This document shows positions 8,884 through 16,680 of a stretch of DNA of 64,000 nt, piece after piece. Numbering within the stretch: position 1 is the first letter of the stretch; every line of letters begins with the position of its first letter. The notes under the pieces were generated by a model. The model was not told where the DNA came from. It made no database searches and worked only from the letters and a program-made list of their open reading frames with translations. The translations under genes and the position numbers were made by a program. Source of the stretch: Mycobacterium sp. 852002-51961_SCH5331710 (GTDB lineage Bacteria > Actinomycetota > Actinomycetes > Mycobacteriales > Mycobacteriaceae). Where the stretch lies: contig NZ_LZSQ01000019.1 in assembly GCF_001665535.1 (NCBI RefSeq), positions 62,001 through 126,000 of the forward strand. Direction: 5' to 3'.

Positions 8884-9725
8884 TCGGAGTCGCGCTGGCG
8901 CTGGCGTCGGCGCTGGGATACGGGGTCAGCGATTTCGTCGGAGGGCTGGCTTCCCGCCGCGTCGCCGCGCTGCGCGTCGTGCTGGTCTCCTATCCGATCG
9001 CGATGGTCGTGCTTGCCGCGGTGGCGGTGCCGATCGGCGGCGACGTATCCCAGGGTGCGGTCGTGTGGGGCGTGCTGTGCGGGGTCTCGCAGGCGTTCGG
9101 CGTGTGGTGGTTCTACGCCGCGCTCGGCTCGGGACCGATTTCGGTCGTCTCGCCGCTCACCGCGATCCTGGTGGCCGGCATCCCCGTGGGTGTGGGGTTG
9201 GCGCTCGGAGAGCGGCCCGGGCTGATCGCCGGTGTGGGCGTCGTGCTGGCGCTGATCGCGGTGGTCCTGGTCAGCCGCGAGGCCTCCGACGAGGACGTCA
9301 AGGAGCACCGGTTCACGCCGAGAGTGGCGTGGCTGACGGTCGGCTCGGGCGTGGCGTTCGGGCTCAACTTCGTGCTGATCGACCAGGCGCCGGTGGAGGC
9401 CAGACTGTGGCCACTGGTGTTCGCGCGGGCGTCGGCGACGGCGCTGGTGATCCTCATCGCGGCGCTGAGCGCAAATCTGCGGCCACCGTCGGGCAACCCG
9501 CTGAAGTTGGCGGTGCTCGCGGCCTTCCTCGACGTCGGCGCGAACATCGCGATGCTCTTGGCGCTGCAGGCGGCGCTGCTGTCGCTCGCGGGCGTGCTGA
9601 TGTCGTTGTATCCGGCGGCGACGGTGCTGCTGGCGATCGTGGTGCTGCGCGAGCGGGTCACCCGATGGCAGGCGCTCGGAATGGTGCTGGCGCTCGGCGC
9701 GGTGGCGATGATCGCCGCGGGTTAG
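8880..9725 (+). CDS. EamA/DMT-family permease with probable CTG start
   Basis: A ten-helix drug/metabolite transporter of the EamA type with two repeated five-helix halves and no recognisable substrate motif. The first conventional start is a GTG at 8979, but it would delete the conserved first helix. The frame is open back to 8880 and encodes [18 protein letters not shown] followed by GGLASRR, the expected first helix. The only start-like codon there is CTG at 8880, overlapping the smpB stop as CTGA, the same geometry as the ATGA and GTGA couplings elsewhere in the window. The CTG start gives 281 residues, a normal family length. The start is inferred; the extended frame is seen. Confidence 0.8.
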   Translation: MIGVALALASALGYGVSDFVGGLASRRVAALRVVLVSYPIAMVVLAAVAVPIGGDVSQGAVVWGVLCGVSQAFGVWWFYAALGSGPISVVSPLTAILVAGIPVGVGLALGERPGLIAGVGVVLALIAVVLVSREASDEDVKEHRFTPRVAWLTVGSGVAFGLNFVLIDQAPVEARLWPLVFARASATALVILIAALSANLRPPSGNPLKLAVLAAFLDVGANIAMLLALQAALLSLAGVLMSLYPAATVLLAIVVLRERVTRWQALGMVLALGAVAMIAAG

Positions 9726-9797
9726 CCGGTTGCGCGAATAGTTGCATATGCATCCGGTCGGGTGAGGCATCATAACGACCGGGAGGCGGGTGAAGGG

Positions 9798-12077
9798 GTG
9801 TCGCTCAGAGATTATCGGCTGCGGTGGGCCGTTCTGGTTGCCATGTTCGTGGTGGTCTCGGTCAACGCGCTGGCGCCATGGGGACGCGATGTGGCAACCG
9901 CACTGTTGACCGCGCTGCAGGCGGTTGTGGGCATCGCCATTCTGGTCATCGGTTTCTCGGTTGCGCGCAGGGTCAGCGGCGCGTCTCGCTGGTGGCGGAT
10001 ACTGATCGCCACCGCGTGCTTGAGCTGGCAAGTCGGTGAGTTGATGTGGTGGGCCGGGGGAGGGTCTGCAGACGGCCGGGTGGCGGGCGTGAGAGAAATC
10101 ATCGCGTACCTGCTCCCCGCGGTGCTGATCGCTGTCGCCGTGGTCGTGCTGGGCCGTGCCGACGACGAGACCGCCGGCAGTCGCGACCATCCGGCGCACC
10201 AGCATTCCGCCGTCGCCTCCGTGCTGGACGGGGTGGTGGCGGCCATCTCCTTCTCGCTGCTGTCCTACATCGCCGGATACGGCGGACTGGCCGCCGCGGC
10301 GTTCCCTCGCTCGAACAACCCCGCGGTTCTGATCACGTATTCGCTGCTGCAACTCTGCGCGGTGGTGGCGGCGGTGTACTTCGCGATCATCTACCCGGCG
10401 GGCAGGCCGTACCGCGCGAACTGTCTTCTGTTGAGCGGCGGGGTCGTGGTGCTCACGTCCGCGGACCGGATGGTGGCGTACTTCCGGACCGTCGATGTCG
10501 GAAGCGGTGAGCTCTGGGCGGGCGGCGCGTTTGTCATCGGCCTGGTGTTGGTGACGTACGCCATGGCCGAGCTGGAACCCTCGGGCGACGCCGGAGAACG
10601 GGTGATGGACTACGTGCAGTTGACCCTGCCGTACGTTGGATTCGCCGGTATGGCAATGCTTTACGCCTACCACGTGCTGATCGGCAAGCAATTGGACGCG
10701 GTGCTCGTCAGTGGAGCGGTGATGATGGTACTGCTGGTCGCCGCGCGCCAGGTCTTCGCGATGCGTACGCAGAAGAGGCTGACGGTGCGACTGTACGACG
10801 CGCAACGTCGACTTGCACACCAAGTGCACCACGACGCGCTGACCGGGCTGCCGAACCGGCTGTTGTTCGGCAAGAGGCTTGAAACCGCAGTCGCCAGCGG
10901 CGATTACGTGCTTATCTTCGTTGACCTCGACGATTTCAAGGATGTCAACGACCGGTTCGGGCACGCGGGTGGTGACGAGTTGCTGCGCGCCGTCGGAGAC
11001 CGCCTCCGTCGCTGCGTCGCGGATACGGACACGTTGGCCCGCATCGGCGGTGACGAGTTCGCGATCCTGATCAAGGACGGCGTGACACCGCCGGAGGTTG
11101 TCGCCGACCGCATCCGGGCTGCGCTGCGCGAGCCGTTCGTCGTGCACGGTTCCACCGCGCGCGTTCGCGCCAGCATGGGCTTGGTCCGCCTAGGCGCCAA
11201 CGAAGACGGTCAGACCCCGGATGACATGCTGCGCAAGGCCGACCAGTCGATGTACGAGGGGAAGCGGCTGGGCAAGGACATTGCCGTCGTCTACCCGTCG
11301 ATGCTGGGCTTGGCGGCGGATTTTCCGAGCGCGTTGCGTCGGGCCGACGGGGGCCCGCCCGCAGGATTCGCCCTGGTTTTCCAACCCATCGTCCGGCTGC
11401 CCGAGGCGACCCCGGTGGCGGTCGAGGCGCTCGCGAGGTGGACCGCGCCCGATGGTGCGCAGATCCCGCCCGAGACGTTCGTGGCCGCAGCTGAGGCTGC
11501 GGGGCTCGGGGGTGCGCTCGATGCGATGATCCTGGACCTCGGGTGTCGGGAAATCATCTCTGGTGGAACAGGTTTGGAGTTACACGTCAACATCGGGGCC
11601 GCACGGTTGCGCGAGTCGGGCTTCGTTGACGTGGTGAGTGAGACGCTGACTCGCTACGGCATGGAGTCCGGTCGGTTGACGCTGGAGATCACCGAAACCG
11701 TGCCGATCTTCGACCTCGATGCGGCGGCCGCACAGATCTTGCGGCTCAACGCCATTGGGGTCAAGGTAGCGCTGGATGACTTCGGGGCTGGGTACAACTC
11801 ACTGACCTATCTGCACTCATTGCCGGTAGACGCCGTAAAGCTGGACCGCAGCTTGTTGGCCGGGACGGAACGCGCTCGGGACGCCACGCTATACCGGTCG
11901 GTGATCGCGGTGTGTAACCCCCTTGGCCTGGATGTGGTCGCCGAAGGCATCGAGACCGATGAGCAGGCCGACATGGTGATTCGCGCCGGCTGTCGATTCG
12001 CCCAGGGGTACCTGTTCGGGCGGCCGACCGTGATCGTCGATCGTGCGGCGGAACCGCTCGCGGCCGACACGCCCTAA
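9798..12077 (+). CDS. Membrane GGDEF-EAL c-di-GMP cyclase/phosphodiesterase
   Basis: A 759-residue bifunctional protein that would make and break cyclic di-GMP. The first ~330 residues form roughly nine or ten membrane helices of no named sensor family. The GGDEF domain follows with an intact RIGGDEFAIL (~414). The EAL domain has VEALARW (~541), the Asn of HVNIGAA, LEITETV, DDFGAGYNS, the Lys of VKLDRS, AEGIETDEQ and AQGYLFGRP, so catalytic residues appear complete. The inhibitory I-site RxxD before GGDEF reads ADTD, so product inhibition is probably lost. The GTG at 9798 has GGAGG 11 nt upstream; an in-frame GTG at 9762 is the alternative. Confidence 0.9.
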   Translation: MSLRDYRLRWAVLVAMFVVVSVNALAPWGRDVATALLTALQAVVGIAILVIGFSVARRVSGASRWWRILIATACLSWQVGELMWWAGGGSADGRVAGVREIIAYLLPAVLIAVAVVVLGRADDETAGSRDHPAHQHSAVASVLDGVVAAISFSLLSYIAGYGGLAAAAFPRSNNPAVLITYSLLQLCAVVAAVYFAIIYPAGRPYRANCLLLSGGVVVLTSADRMVAYFRTVDVGSGELWAGGAFVIGLVLVTYAMAELEPSGDAGERVMDYVQLTLPYVGFAGMAMLYAYHVLIGKQLDAVLVSGAVMMVLLVAARQVFAMRTQKRLTVRLYDAQRRLAHQVHHDALTGLPNRLLFGKRLETAVASGDYVLIFVDLDDFKDVNDRFGHAGGDELLRAVGDRLRRCVADTDTLARIGGDEFAILIKDGVTPPEVVADRIRAALREPFVVHGSTARVRASMGLVRLGANEDGQTPDDMLRKADQSMYEGKRLGKDIAVVYPSMLGLAADFPSALRRADGGPPAGFALVFQPIVRLPEATPVAVEALARWTAPDGAQIPPETFVAAAEAAGLGGALDAMILDLGCREIISGGTGLELHVNIGAARLRESGFVDVVSETLTRYGMESGRLTLEITETVPIFDLDAAAAQILRLNAIGVKVALDDFGAGYNSLTYLHSLPVDAVKLDRSLLAGTERARDATLYRSVIAVCNPLGLDVVAEGIETDEQADMVIRAGCRFAQGYLFGRPTVIVDRAAEPLAADTP

Positions 12078-12128
12078 CGCTCCGGCATTCCCGGCTTGCT
12101 CGTCGAGGGCGCGCGGTACCGTCGGGAC

Positions 12129-12977
12129 GTGAGCAGCAGCGCCTCGCGTCCGGTGACACATCTCGACAGGTCGGCGGTGCTCGACGCACTGTTCGCGCAG
12201 TGGGACGCCATCGGGGAAGTGGTCGACGGGCTGACCGATGCCCAGTGGTTGGCGCCGTCGCCGCTACCCGGCTGGTCGGTTCGCGACGTCGTCGCGCATG
12301 TGGTCGGGACGGAGTCGATGTTGCAGGGCGTCGGCACGCCGGAGGCCGACATTGACGTCTCCACGCTCAAGCACGTGCGCAACGACATCGGGGTCATGAA
12401 CGAGCGGTGGGTCCGGCATCTGCGGGCCTTACCGGTCGAGGACCTGCTGAAGAGGTTCCGCTCGATCACCGGACAGCGGCGGGAAGCCCTGGCCGCGATT
12501 TCCGAGGGCGACTGGAACGAAGTCACCCTCACACCTGCGGGGCCGGACACCTACGGTCGATTCATGCGGGTGCGGATCTTCGACTGCTGGATGCACGAGC
12601 ACGACATCCGCGACGCACTCGGGCAGCCGGTGAGCGACCCGCTGGGGCGGCCGTCGGAGCTCGCGCTGGACGAGATGGCGGCAAGCATGGGCTTCGTGGT
12701 GGGCAAACTGGGCCGGGCGCCGGACGGATCCCGTGTCTCGATCGTGTTGACCGGGCCCCTTGGCAGGACGATCAACGTCGCGGTCGAGGGCCGCGCGCAC
12801 GTCGTCGAGGACTTCGGCGGTGCCGAGCCGACGACCACCATCACGCTCGACGCGCTACTGTTCGCCCGGCTGGCAGGGGGCCGGACCTCGTTGGCCCAGC
12901 ACGCCGACGCCGTCGGGTACAGCGGCGATGAAGAGGTCGGCAGGCGCGTCGTCGAGCACCTCAACTATGTGATCTGA
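12129..12977 (+). CDS. Maleylpyruvate isomerase/DinB-type family protein
   Basis: A 282-residue actinobacterial protein with the mycothiol-dependent maleylpyruvate isomerase metal-binding fold. The start of that domain is clear (LDALFAQWDAIGEVVDGL, then LPGWSVRDVVAHVVGTE, ~50-66). A C-terminal SCP2-like half ends in TTTITLDALLFARLAGG. His residues in VVAHVV and in WMHEHDIRDA (~155) are the likely metal ligands. Such proteins are usually annotated TIGR03083; the individual substrate is unknown. The GTG at 12129 gives the family-like N terminus; an upstream GTG-type start in the same frame would add residues unlike the family. Confidence 0.75.
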   Translation: MSSSASRPVTHLDRSAVLDALFAQWDAIGEVVDGLTDAQWLAPSPLPGWSVRDVVAHVVGTESMLQGVGTPEADIDVSTLKHVRNDIGVMNERWVRHLRALPVEDLLKRFRSITGQRREALAAISEGDWNEVTLTPAGPDTYGRFMRVRIFDCWMHEHDIRDALGQPVSDPLGRPSELALDEMAASMGFVVGKLGRAPDGSRVSIVLTGPLGRTINVAVEGRAHVVEDFGGAEPTTTITLDALLFARLAGGRTSLAQHADAVGYSGDEEVGRRVVEHLNYVI

Positions 12978-13035
12978 GCTGCAGCGATGTACCTGTGAGG
13001 GCATAAATGGTTGTGGTGAGGCGTTGCGGGTCGCG

Positions 13036-13041
13036 TAGGAT
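13036..13041 (+). promoter_or_regulatory. Candidate -10 box of ssrA
   Basis: TAGGAT lies 50 nt upstream of the mature tmRNA 5' end, with a weak TTGTGG at 13011 as a possible -35. Transcription from here would give a precursor with a leader of roughly 40 nt containing a hairpin (CCCGCC-N7-GGCGGG, 13049-13067), presumably removed by RNase P. Confidence 0.45.
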
Positions 13042-13048
13042 GGAATGT

Positions 13049-13067
13049 CCCGCCGAAGGTTGGCGGG
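13049..13067 (+). other. Hairpin in the pre-tmRNA leader
   Basis: CCCGCC (13049-13054) and GGCGGG (13062-13067) form a perfect 6-bp GC stem with a 7-nt loop, just downstream of the presumed promoter and 23 nt before the mature tmRNA start. It may help processing or shield the 5' end of the precursor. Confidence 0.5.
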
Positions 13068-13090
13068 CATGGTGTTGGACAACTCAACAA

Positions 13091-13456
13091 GGGGCTGAAC
13101 GGTTTCGACTTCGAGCGTCGAATCAAGGGAAGCGTGCCGGTGCAGGCAAGAGACCACCGTAAGCGTCGTTGCAACCAATTAAGCGCCGATTCCAATCAGC
13201 GCGACTACGCCCTCGCTGCCTAAGCGACGGCTAGTCTGTCAGCCCGGGAAAGCCCTCGACCCGGTGTCTGGCATCAGCTAGAGGGATAAACCGGTGAGTT
13301 CGGTCGCGGGACTCATCGGGACACCAAACAGCGACTGGGATCGTCATCCTGACTTGTTCGCGTGATCAGGAGGTCCGAGTAGAGGCATAGCGAACTGCGC
13401 ACGGAGAAGCCTTGAGGGAACGCCGTAGGACCCGGGTTCGATTCCCGGCAGCTCCA
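13091..13456 (+). ncRNA. ssrA: Transfer-messenger RNA (tmRNA)
   Basis: A one-piece tmRNA that rescues stalled ribosomes with SmpB. The 5' end GGGGCUGAACGG pairs with 3' AGCUCC to form the acceptor stem, and the T-arm GGGUUCGAUUCCC is intact (13432-13446). The internal reading frame at 13185-13223 starts with the resume codon GCC and encodes ADSNQRDYALAA then TAA, a proteolysis tag one residue different from the ADSHQRDYALAA known for M. tuberculosis. After the discriminator A the DNA reads CGA rather than CCA, so the 3' CCA is not encoded and must be added. A strong terminator follows. Confidence 0.96.
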
Positions 13457-13462
13457 CGACAG

Positions 13463-13492
13463 AAGGGCCACGTCCAAAGGCGTGGCCCTTTT
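13463..13492 (+). terminator. Intrinsic terminator of ssrA
   Basis: A perfect 10-bp stem, AAGGGCCACG (13463-13472) with CGTGGCCCTT (13481-13490), has an 8-nt loop and runs into a short T tract (TTTT). It begins 6 nt after the tmRNA 3' end. It also sits just past the 3' end of the convergent secreted-protein gene and may stop both. Confidence 0.85.
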
Positions 13493-13528
13493 GGCTTTGT
13501 TCCGGACGGTATCCCAGCACGGACAGAC

Positions 13529-14020
13529 CTACTCCGGGAACGTCATGCTCCAGCCGCGGTAGGTGTAGTTGGCGTCTCCCACACTGGGACTGGGCAGGAT
13601 CTGGATGTTGCTCCCGTCGCCGTATCCCGGTGACAGGCCCTGCACGCCGGCGGATATGTACGTTCCGTCCCCGCGGGAAATGTCGATGTGGGGCCCCACG
13701 AATCCCTTACTGAAAACGAGTGCCCCACGTGGGGGATTCCTGTCGGTGTGAATCTTGCCTTGTTCGAGAAGAGCTTGATACATGGTCTCGGACGCGCCGT
13801 CCCAACCGAATTCAGCCTGCGACACGCCGAATGCGTGGGCCACCAGAGCTTCGCATCCGTAGATGCCGAATTCGTCTGTCCCAAGGAGGCTTTCGGCCTT
13901 GGCGACGGCGGCTTCGACGTCGTGGACGGTCGACCGTGGTTCAGCGGTTGCACTCGGCGCGATGGTTAGCGTCGCGGCGAGCCATACGGCCGGCAGAAGC
14001 AGACAGTTTCGGAGGTTCAT
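13529..14020 (-). CDS. Small secreted protein, possibly NlpC/P60- or CHAP-like
   Basis: A 163-residue protein starting at the ATG at 14020, which directly opens a signal peptide (MNLRNCLLLPAVWLAATLTI then APSATA with likely cleavage before EP). The mature part has a Cys in GIYGCEALVAHAFGV and, later, a His in GPHIDISRGDGTYISAG. The order and spacing of Cys then His-containing strand resemble NlpC/P60 or CHAP peptidases of cell-wall proteins, but the usual flanking signatures are weak. A secreted role is well supported; hydrolase activity is only a suggestion. A longer frame from 14068 would bury the signal peptide. Confidence 0.7.
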   Translation of the reverse strand: MNLRNCLLLPAVWLAATLTIAPSATAEPRSTVHDVEAAVAKAESLLGTDEFGIYGCEALVAHAFGVSQAEFGWDGASETMYQALLEQGKIHTDRNPPRGALVFSKGFVGPHIDISRGDGTYISAGVQGLSPGYGDGSNIQILPSPSVGDANYTYRGWSMTFPE

Positions 14021-14176
14021 CTCACCGGGTTCCAGTTCTCGACATGCATGCTGACATTGTGTAGCCATCTGCTCGCCAGCGCATCACGTGGCACTCTGGT
14101 CAAGCATCGACCGGTGTGGCTCCACCGACCGATCAGCGTCGTTGAGATGCTCGCCGCCGCGGCCTAGGGTTCACAT

Positions 14177-14875
14177 GTGACGGGTCGCCCGACTTTCGTC
14201 GATTTTCATTTCGACGTGATGTGTCCTTACGCGTATCAGACGTCGCTGTGGATTCGCGAGGTCCGGGACCTCACGGGCCTCAAGGTGAACTGGCGGTTCT
14301 TCAGCCTCGAAGAAGTCAACCGTCAGGAGGGCAAAAAGCACCCGTGGGAAAGGGAGTGGTCCTACGGCTGGTCGATGATGCGCATCGGTGCGCTGTTGCG
14401 GCGACGCTCGATGGCGAACCTCGACGCGTGGTACGCCCGGGCGGGGCGGGCGTTGCATGTCGACGGGCACAAGCCCCACGAGAAGGCCGTCGCCCGGCGC
14501 TTACTCGCCGAACTCGGTTTCGATCCGCACCTGGTCGACCAGGCGATCACGGACCCGACCACCGGCGACGAGGTGATGGCCGATCACCAGCGGGTGATCG
14601 ACGCCGGGGGATACGGCGTGCCGACGATGTTCTTTCCCGACGGGCAGTGCCTCTTCGGCCCGGTGCTCATCGACCCGCCCACCGGCGACGCGGCGCTGCG
14701 GCTATGGGACGCCGTCGTCACCTGGACGGAGTTTCCCCACCTCTACGAGCTTCAGCGGCCCAAAACCTCCGACGACGAGAAGCTGATCATCGACACCTTC
14801 CGCCCCTACCTGGAGGCTCGCGACTGGGTGTCCATCAATCGAGGCGAAGTCATCACCTTCGACGCCACCACCTGA
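14177..14875 (+). CDS. DsbA-fold oxidoreductase related to Rv2466c, lacking the second Cys
   Basis: A 232-residue thioredoxin/DsbA-fold protein. The layout and C-terminal segment ([20 protein letters not shown], then [12 protein letters not shown]) closely follow the mycothiol-dependent reductase Rv2466c. The cis-proline loop is YGVPTMFF (~152). In Rv2466c the active site is CPWC; here it reads MCPYAY (~17-21), so only the first Cys remains. This allows a monothiol, glutaredoxin-like reaction with mycothiol but not an internal disulfide. It starts at GTG 14177. Its gene converges on a TetR regulator and it does not obviously belong to the neighbouring oxidative regulon. Confidence 0.78.
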   Translation: MTGRPTFVDFHFDVMCPYAYQTSLWIREVRDLTGLKVNWRFFSLEEVNRQEGKKHPWEREWSYGWSMMRIGALLRRRSMANLDAWYARAGRALHVDGHKPHEKAVARRLLAELGFDPHLVDQAITDPTTGDEVMADHQRVIDAGGYGVPTMFFPDGQCLFGPVLIDPPTGDAALRLWDAVVTWTEFPHLYELQRPKTSDDEKLIIDTFRPYLEARDWVSINRGEVITFDATT

Positions 14876-14948
14876 TCGGTTGGGCGTCTGCCCGCACCCG
14901 CCTGGATGTTCCACTGCGACCTGGACTTACAGGGAATCTCGCTGGAGG

Positions 14949-15620
14949 CTACGACGCCGGACGGCTCCGGGAGCGCCGTGGGAGGGCGACCTTGCTCACC
15001 GACTCCATGGCCACCGCGAATCGGGGGTAGATAACGGCTGGCCCCACCCAGCGTGCCAGGAAGGTGCGCAACTCCGCGCCGTTGCGGTGAGTTCGGTTGC
15101 TGTCGACCAGATATGAGTACAGGATCCGCAGGAGGAATTCGGACAGCCCGCTGAGGGCCTCTCCGTCGAAACCGTTTGCCTCCCAGTCCACCTCGTAGCG
15201 GTGGAGCATGGATCGGCTGAAGGCGAGCGCGGTGTCGGAGGCCAGCGAGGGTGCGAGCTCACCCCTGGACCGCTTGCTCAGGATGTAGATCATCCGGTCG
15301 TCGTTCGAGAGATGCTCGATCGCGAAGGCCAAGCCTTCGACGACCGCCCTGACGGCGTCGGTTTCGCCGGCGACATGGTTCGCCAGCTGCTCGAGGAAAC
15401 CGTCGCCGGAGCGCATGACCGTCGCGAGCAGTAGCGCTTCGGTGCCGGGGAAGTAGCGGTACACCGTTTGCCGGGTGACGCCCAACGACCGTGCGACGTC
15501 GGCGATCCGCATCGCTGAGCCACGCTCGGCGATGATGTCGTCGGCGGCGTCGAGGATGCGGTTGATCGCCTCCTCGTCCGAGGTCGGGGTGTTGCCCGAC
15601 CAGCCGTGGCGCCGTGCCAC
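14949..15620 (-). CDS. TetR-family transcriptional regulator
   Basis: A 223-residue TetR repressor: an N-terminal helix-turn-helix (MRIADVARSLGVTRQTVYRYF, ~32-52) followed by a helical ligand domain of ordinary size. The GTG at 15620 is preceded by GAGGAA about 10 nt upstream and gives a normal N terminus; the open frame further up encodes an Arg-rich stretch that looks like non-coding. It lies 64 bp downstream of the diiron hydrolase gene on the same strand. It is the best candidate to bind the CCATAC-N12-GTGTAT elements at 16648 and 19573. Confidence 0.88.
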   Translation of the reverse strand: MARRHGWSGNTPTSDEEAINRILDAADDIIAERGSAMRIADVARSLGVTRQTVYRYFPGTEALLLATVMRSGDGFLEQLANHVAGETDAVRAVVEGLAFAIEHLSNDDRMIYILSKRSRGELAPSLASDTALAFSRSMLHRYEVDWEANGFDGEALSGLSEFLLRILYSYLVDSNRTHRNGAELRTFLARWVGPAVIYPRFAVAMESVSKVALPRRSRSRPAS

Positions 15621-15684
15621 TATTCGCCCATTTCCTCGGCCCGCATGCCGGCGATCATATCGGCGGCGGCACCCCCACCCGCCC

Positions 15685-16608
15685 TCACTTCGAGCCCGCG
15701 CCGACGGAATACCAACGCGCAGCGCTCTTCGGCTCCTGGTCGTACCGTTCGCGCCACCGTCCCGCGAAGGGTGGGAGGTTCTCGTATGCCGGATCGTGGT
15801 GCGGCCCCTGTGAACGGACAAGGCCGGTGAGCATCGCTATCATCTCCCGCCTGGGCACGCCGGAATAGGTGCCCTGCCCGGGGCCGGTCAGCTGCCGGGC
15901 GGCTCGTGCCGCGGCCAGCATCGCCAGCGGTGTCAACCCATCTGGCAGCAACCGGCCGTACTGGCCACCGTCCGCTGCGGGCACGTGCTGTTGGAACCCA
16001 CTCGAGACGATGGACAGGATCTCACCCATGTGCTTGACGACGGCGCCGATGGTTTTGGCGCGGTAGAGAAAGTCGCCGTGCACGGCGTCGTAGACCATCA
16101 ACGCGGAGCTGCGATGTTCGATCTCTTCGACGAAGTGCCAGAGGAACAGCGACGCCACGCGTTCGTCGCCGGGCCAGAAGAGCTTGTCCTCGTGGTCGAG
16201 GAAGACCTTGAAGTAGGGCGTGAAGGTGTTCTCGATGACCGCGGTGTAGGCGAGTCGCCACGCTAAAGGCTTTGTCGCGGTGAGCCGGTCATAAGATTCG
16301 ATCACCCCGTCCATCGTCTCCTGCAACCCCGGCCAACGCCGAACCAGCGCCCGGAAGTGGCTCATGTGCGCCGCCGAATGCTGCGCCTCCTGCCGCAGGT
16401 AGGCGTTGGCTTCCTCGATGTGTCGCGGATCGCGCATCAAGGGAATGGCCTCGCGGGTCGCGTCGACGATGAACTTCTCGAATCCCGGCGCGAAGAAGGT
16501 GATCAGGTTGCACTGCATCGCGAACGCCGGTCGCTCCGGATTCCAGTTGAACGGCACATCGTTACCCGTGAGATCGAATCGGATGCGCCGAATCTTGAGG
16601 TTCGTCAT
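15685..16608 (-). CDS. Predicted metal-dependent hydrolase (PF10118-type, ferritin-like diiron)
   Basis: A 307-residue member of the family named 'metal-dependent hydrolase', with a helical fold and likely dinuclear metal ligands. Candidate ligands are in YLRQEAQHSAAH (~70-81), AVIENTFTPYF (~123) and FVEEIEHRS (~160). No substrate is established for the family. The ATG has GGCAGGAA upstream. It is divergent from the Baeyer-Villiger-type monooxygenase gene across 72 bp that hold an operator-like element, so the two are probably co-regulated by the TetR gene downstream. Confidence 0.82.
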   Translation of the reverse strand: MTNLKIRRIRFDLTGNDVPFNWNPERPAFAMQCNLITFFAPGFEKFIVDATREAIPLMRDPRHIEEANAYLRQEAQHSAAHMSHFRALVRRWPGLQETMDGVIESYDRLTATKPLAWRLAYTAVIENTFTPYFKVFLDHEDKLFWPGDERVASLFLWHFVEEIEHRSSALMVYDAVHGDFLYRAKTIGAVVKHMGEILSIVSSGFQQHVPAADGGQYGRLLPDGLTPLAMLAAARAARQLTGPGQGTYSGVPRREMIAMLTGLVRSQGPHHDPAYENLPPFAGRWRERYDQEPKSAARWYSVGAGSK

Positions 16609-16647
16609 ACGACTGATTCCTGCCGGTCGAGGTGATCGCGGTTTAGA

Positions 16648-16671
16648 CCATACGCTCTATGCGTTGTGTAT
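16648..16671. promoter_or_regulatory. Operator-like element CCATAC-N12-GTGTAT
   Basis: CCATAC (16648-16653) and GTGTAT (16666-16671) flank 12 bp that themselves contain ACGC-N5-GCGT (16652-16664). The element lies between the divergent metal-hydrolase and monooxygenase genes, ending 10 bp before the monooxygenase ATG. The same pair of half-sites with the same 12-bp spacing recurs at 19573. Confidence 0.65.
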
Positions 16672-16680
16672 GATTAGCGA

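Noticed and set aside
8685-11147. An 820-codon open frame on the minus strand
   Set aside because: It is rich in His, Arg, Gln and Asp with no domain, and runs antisense to smpB, the EamA permease and the GGDEF-EAL gene, all clear by motifs. It is a high-GC shadow frame.
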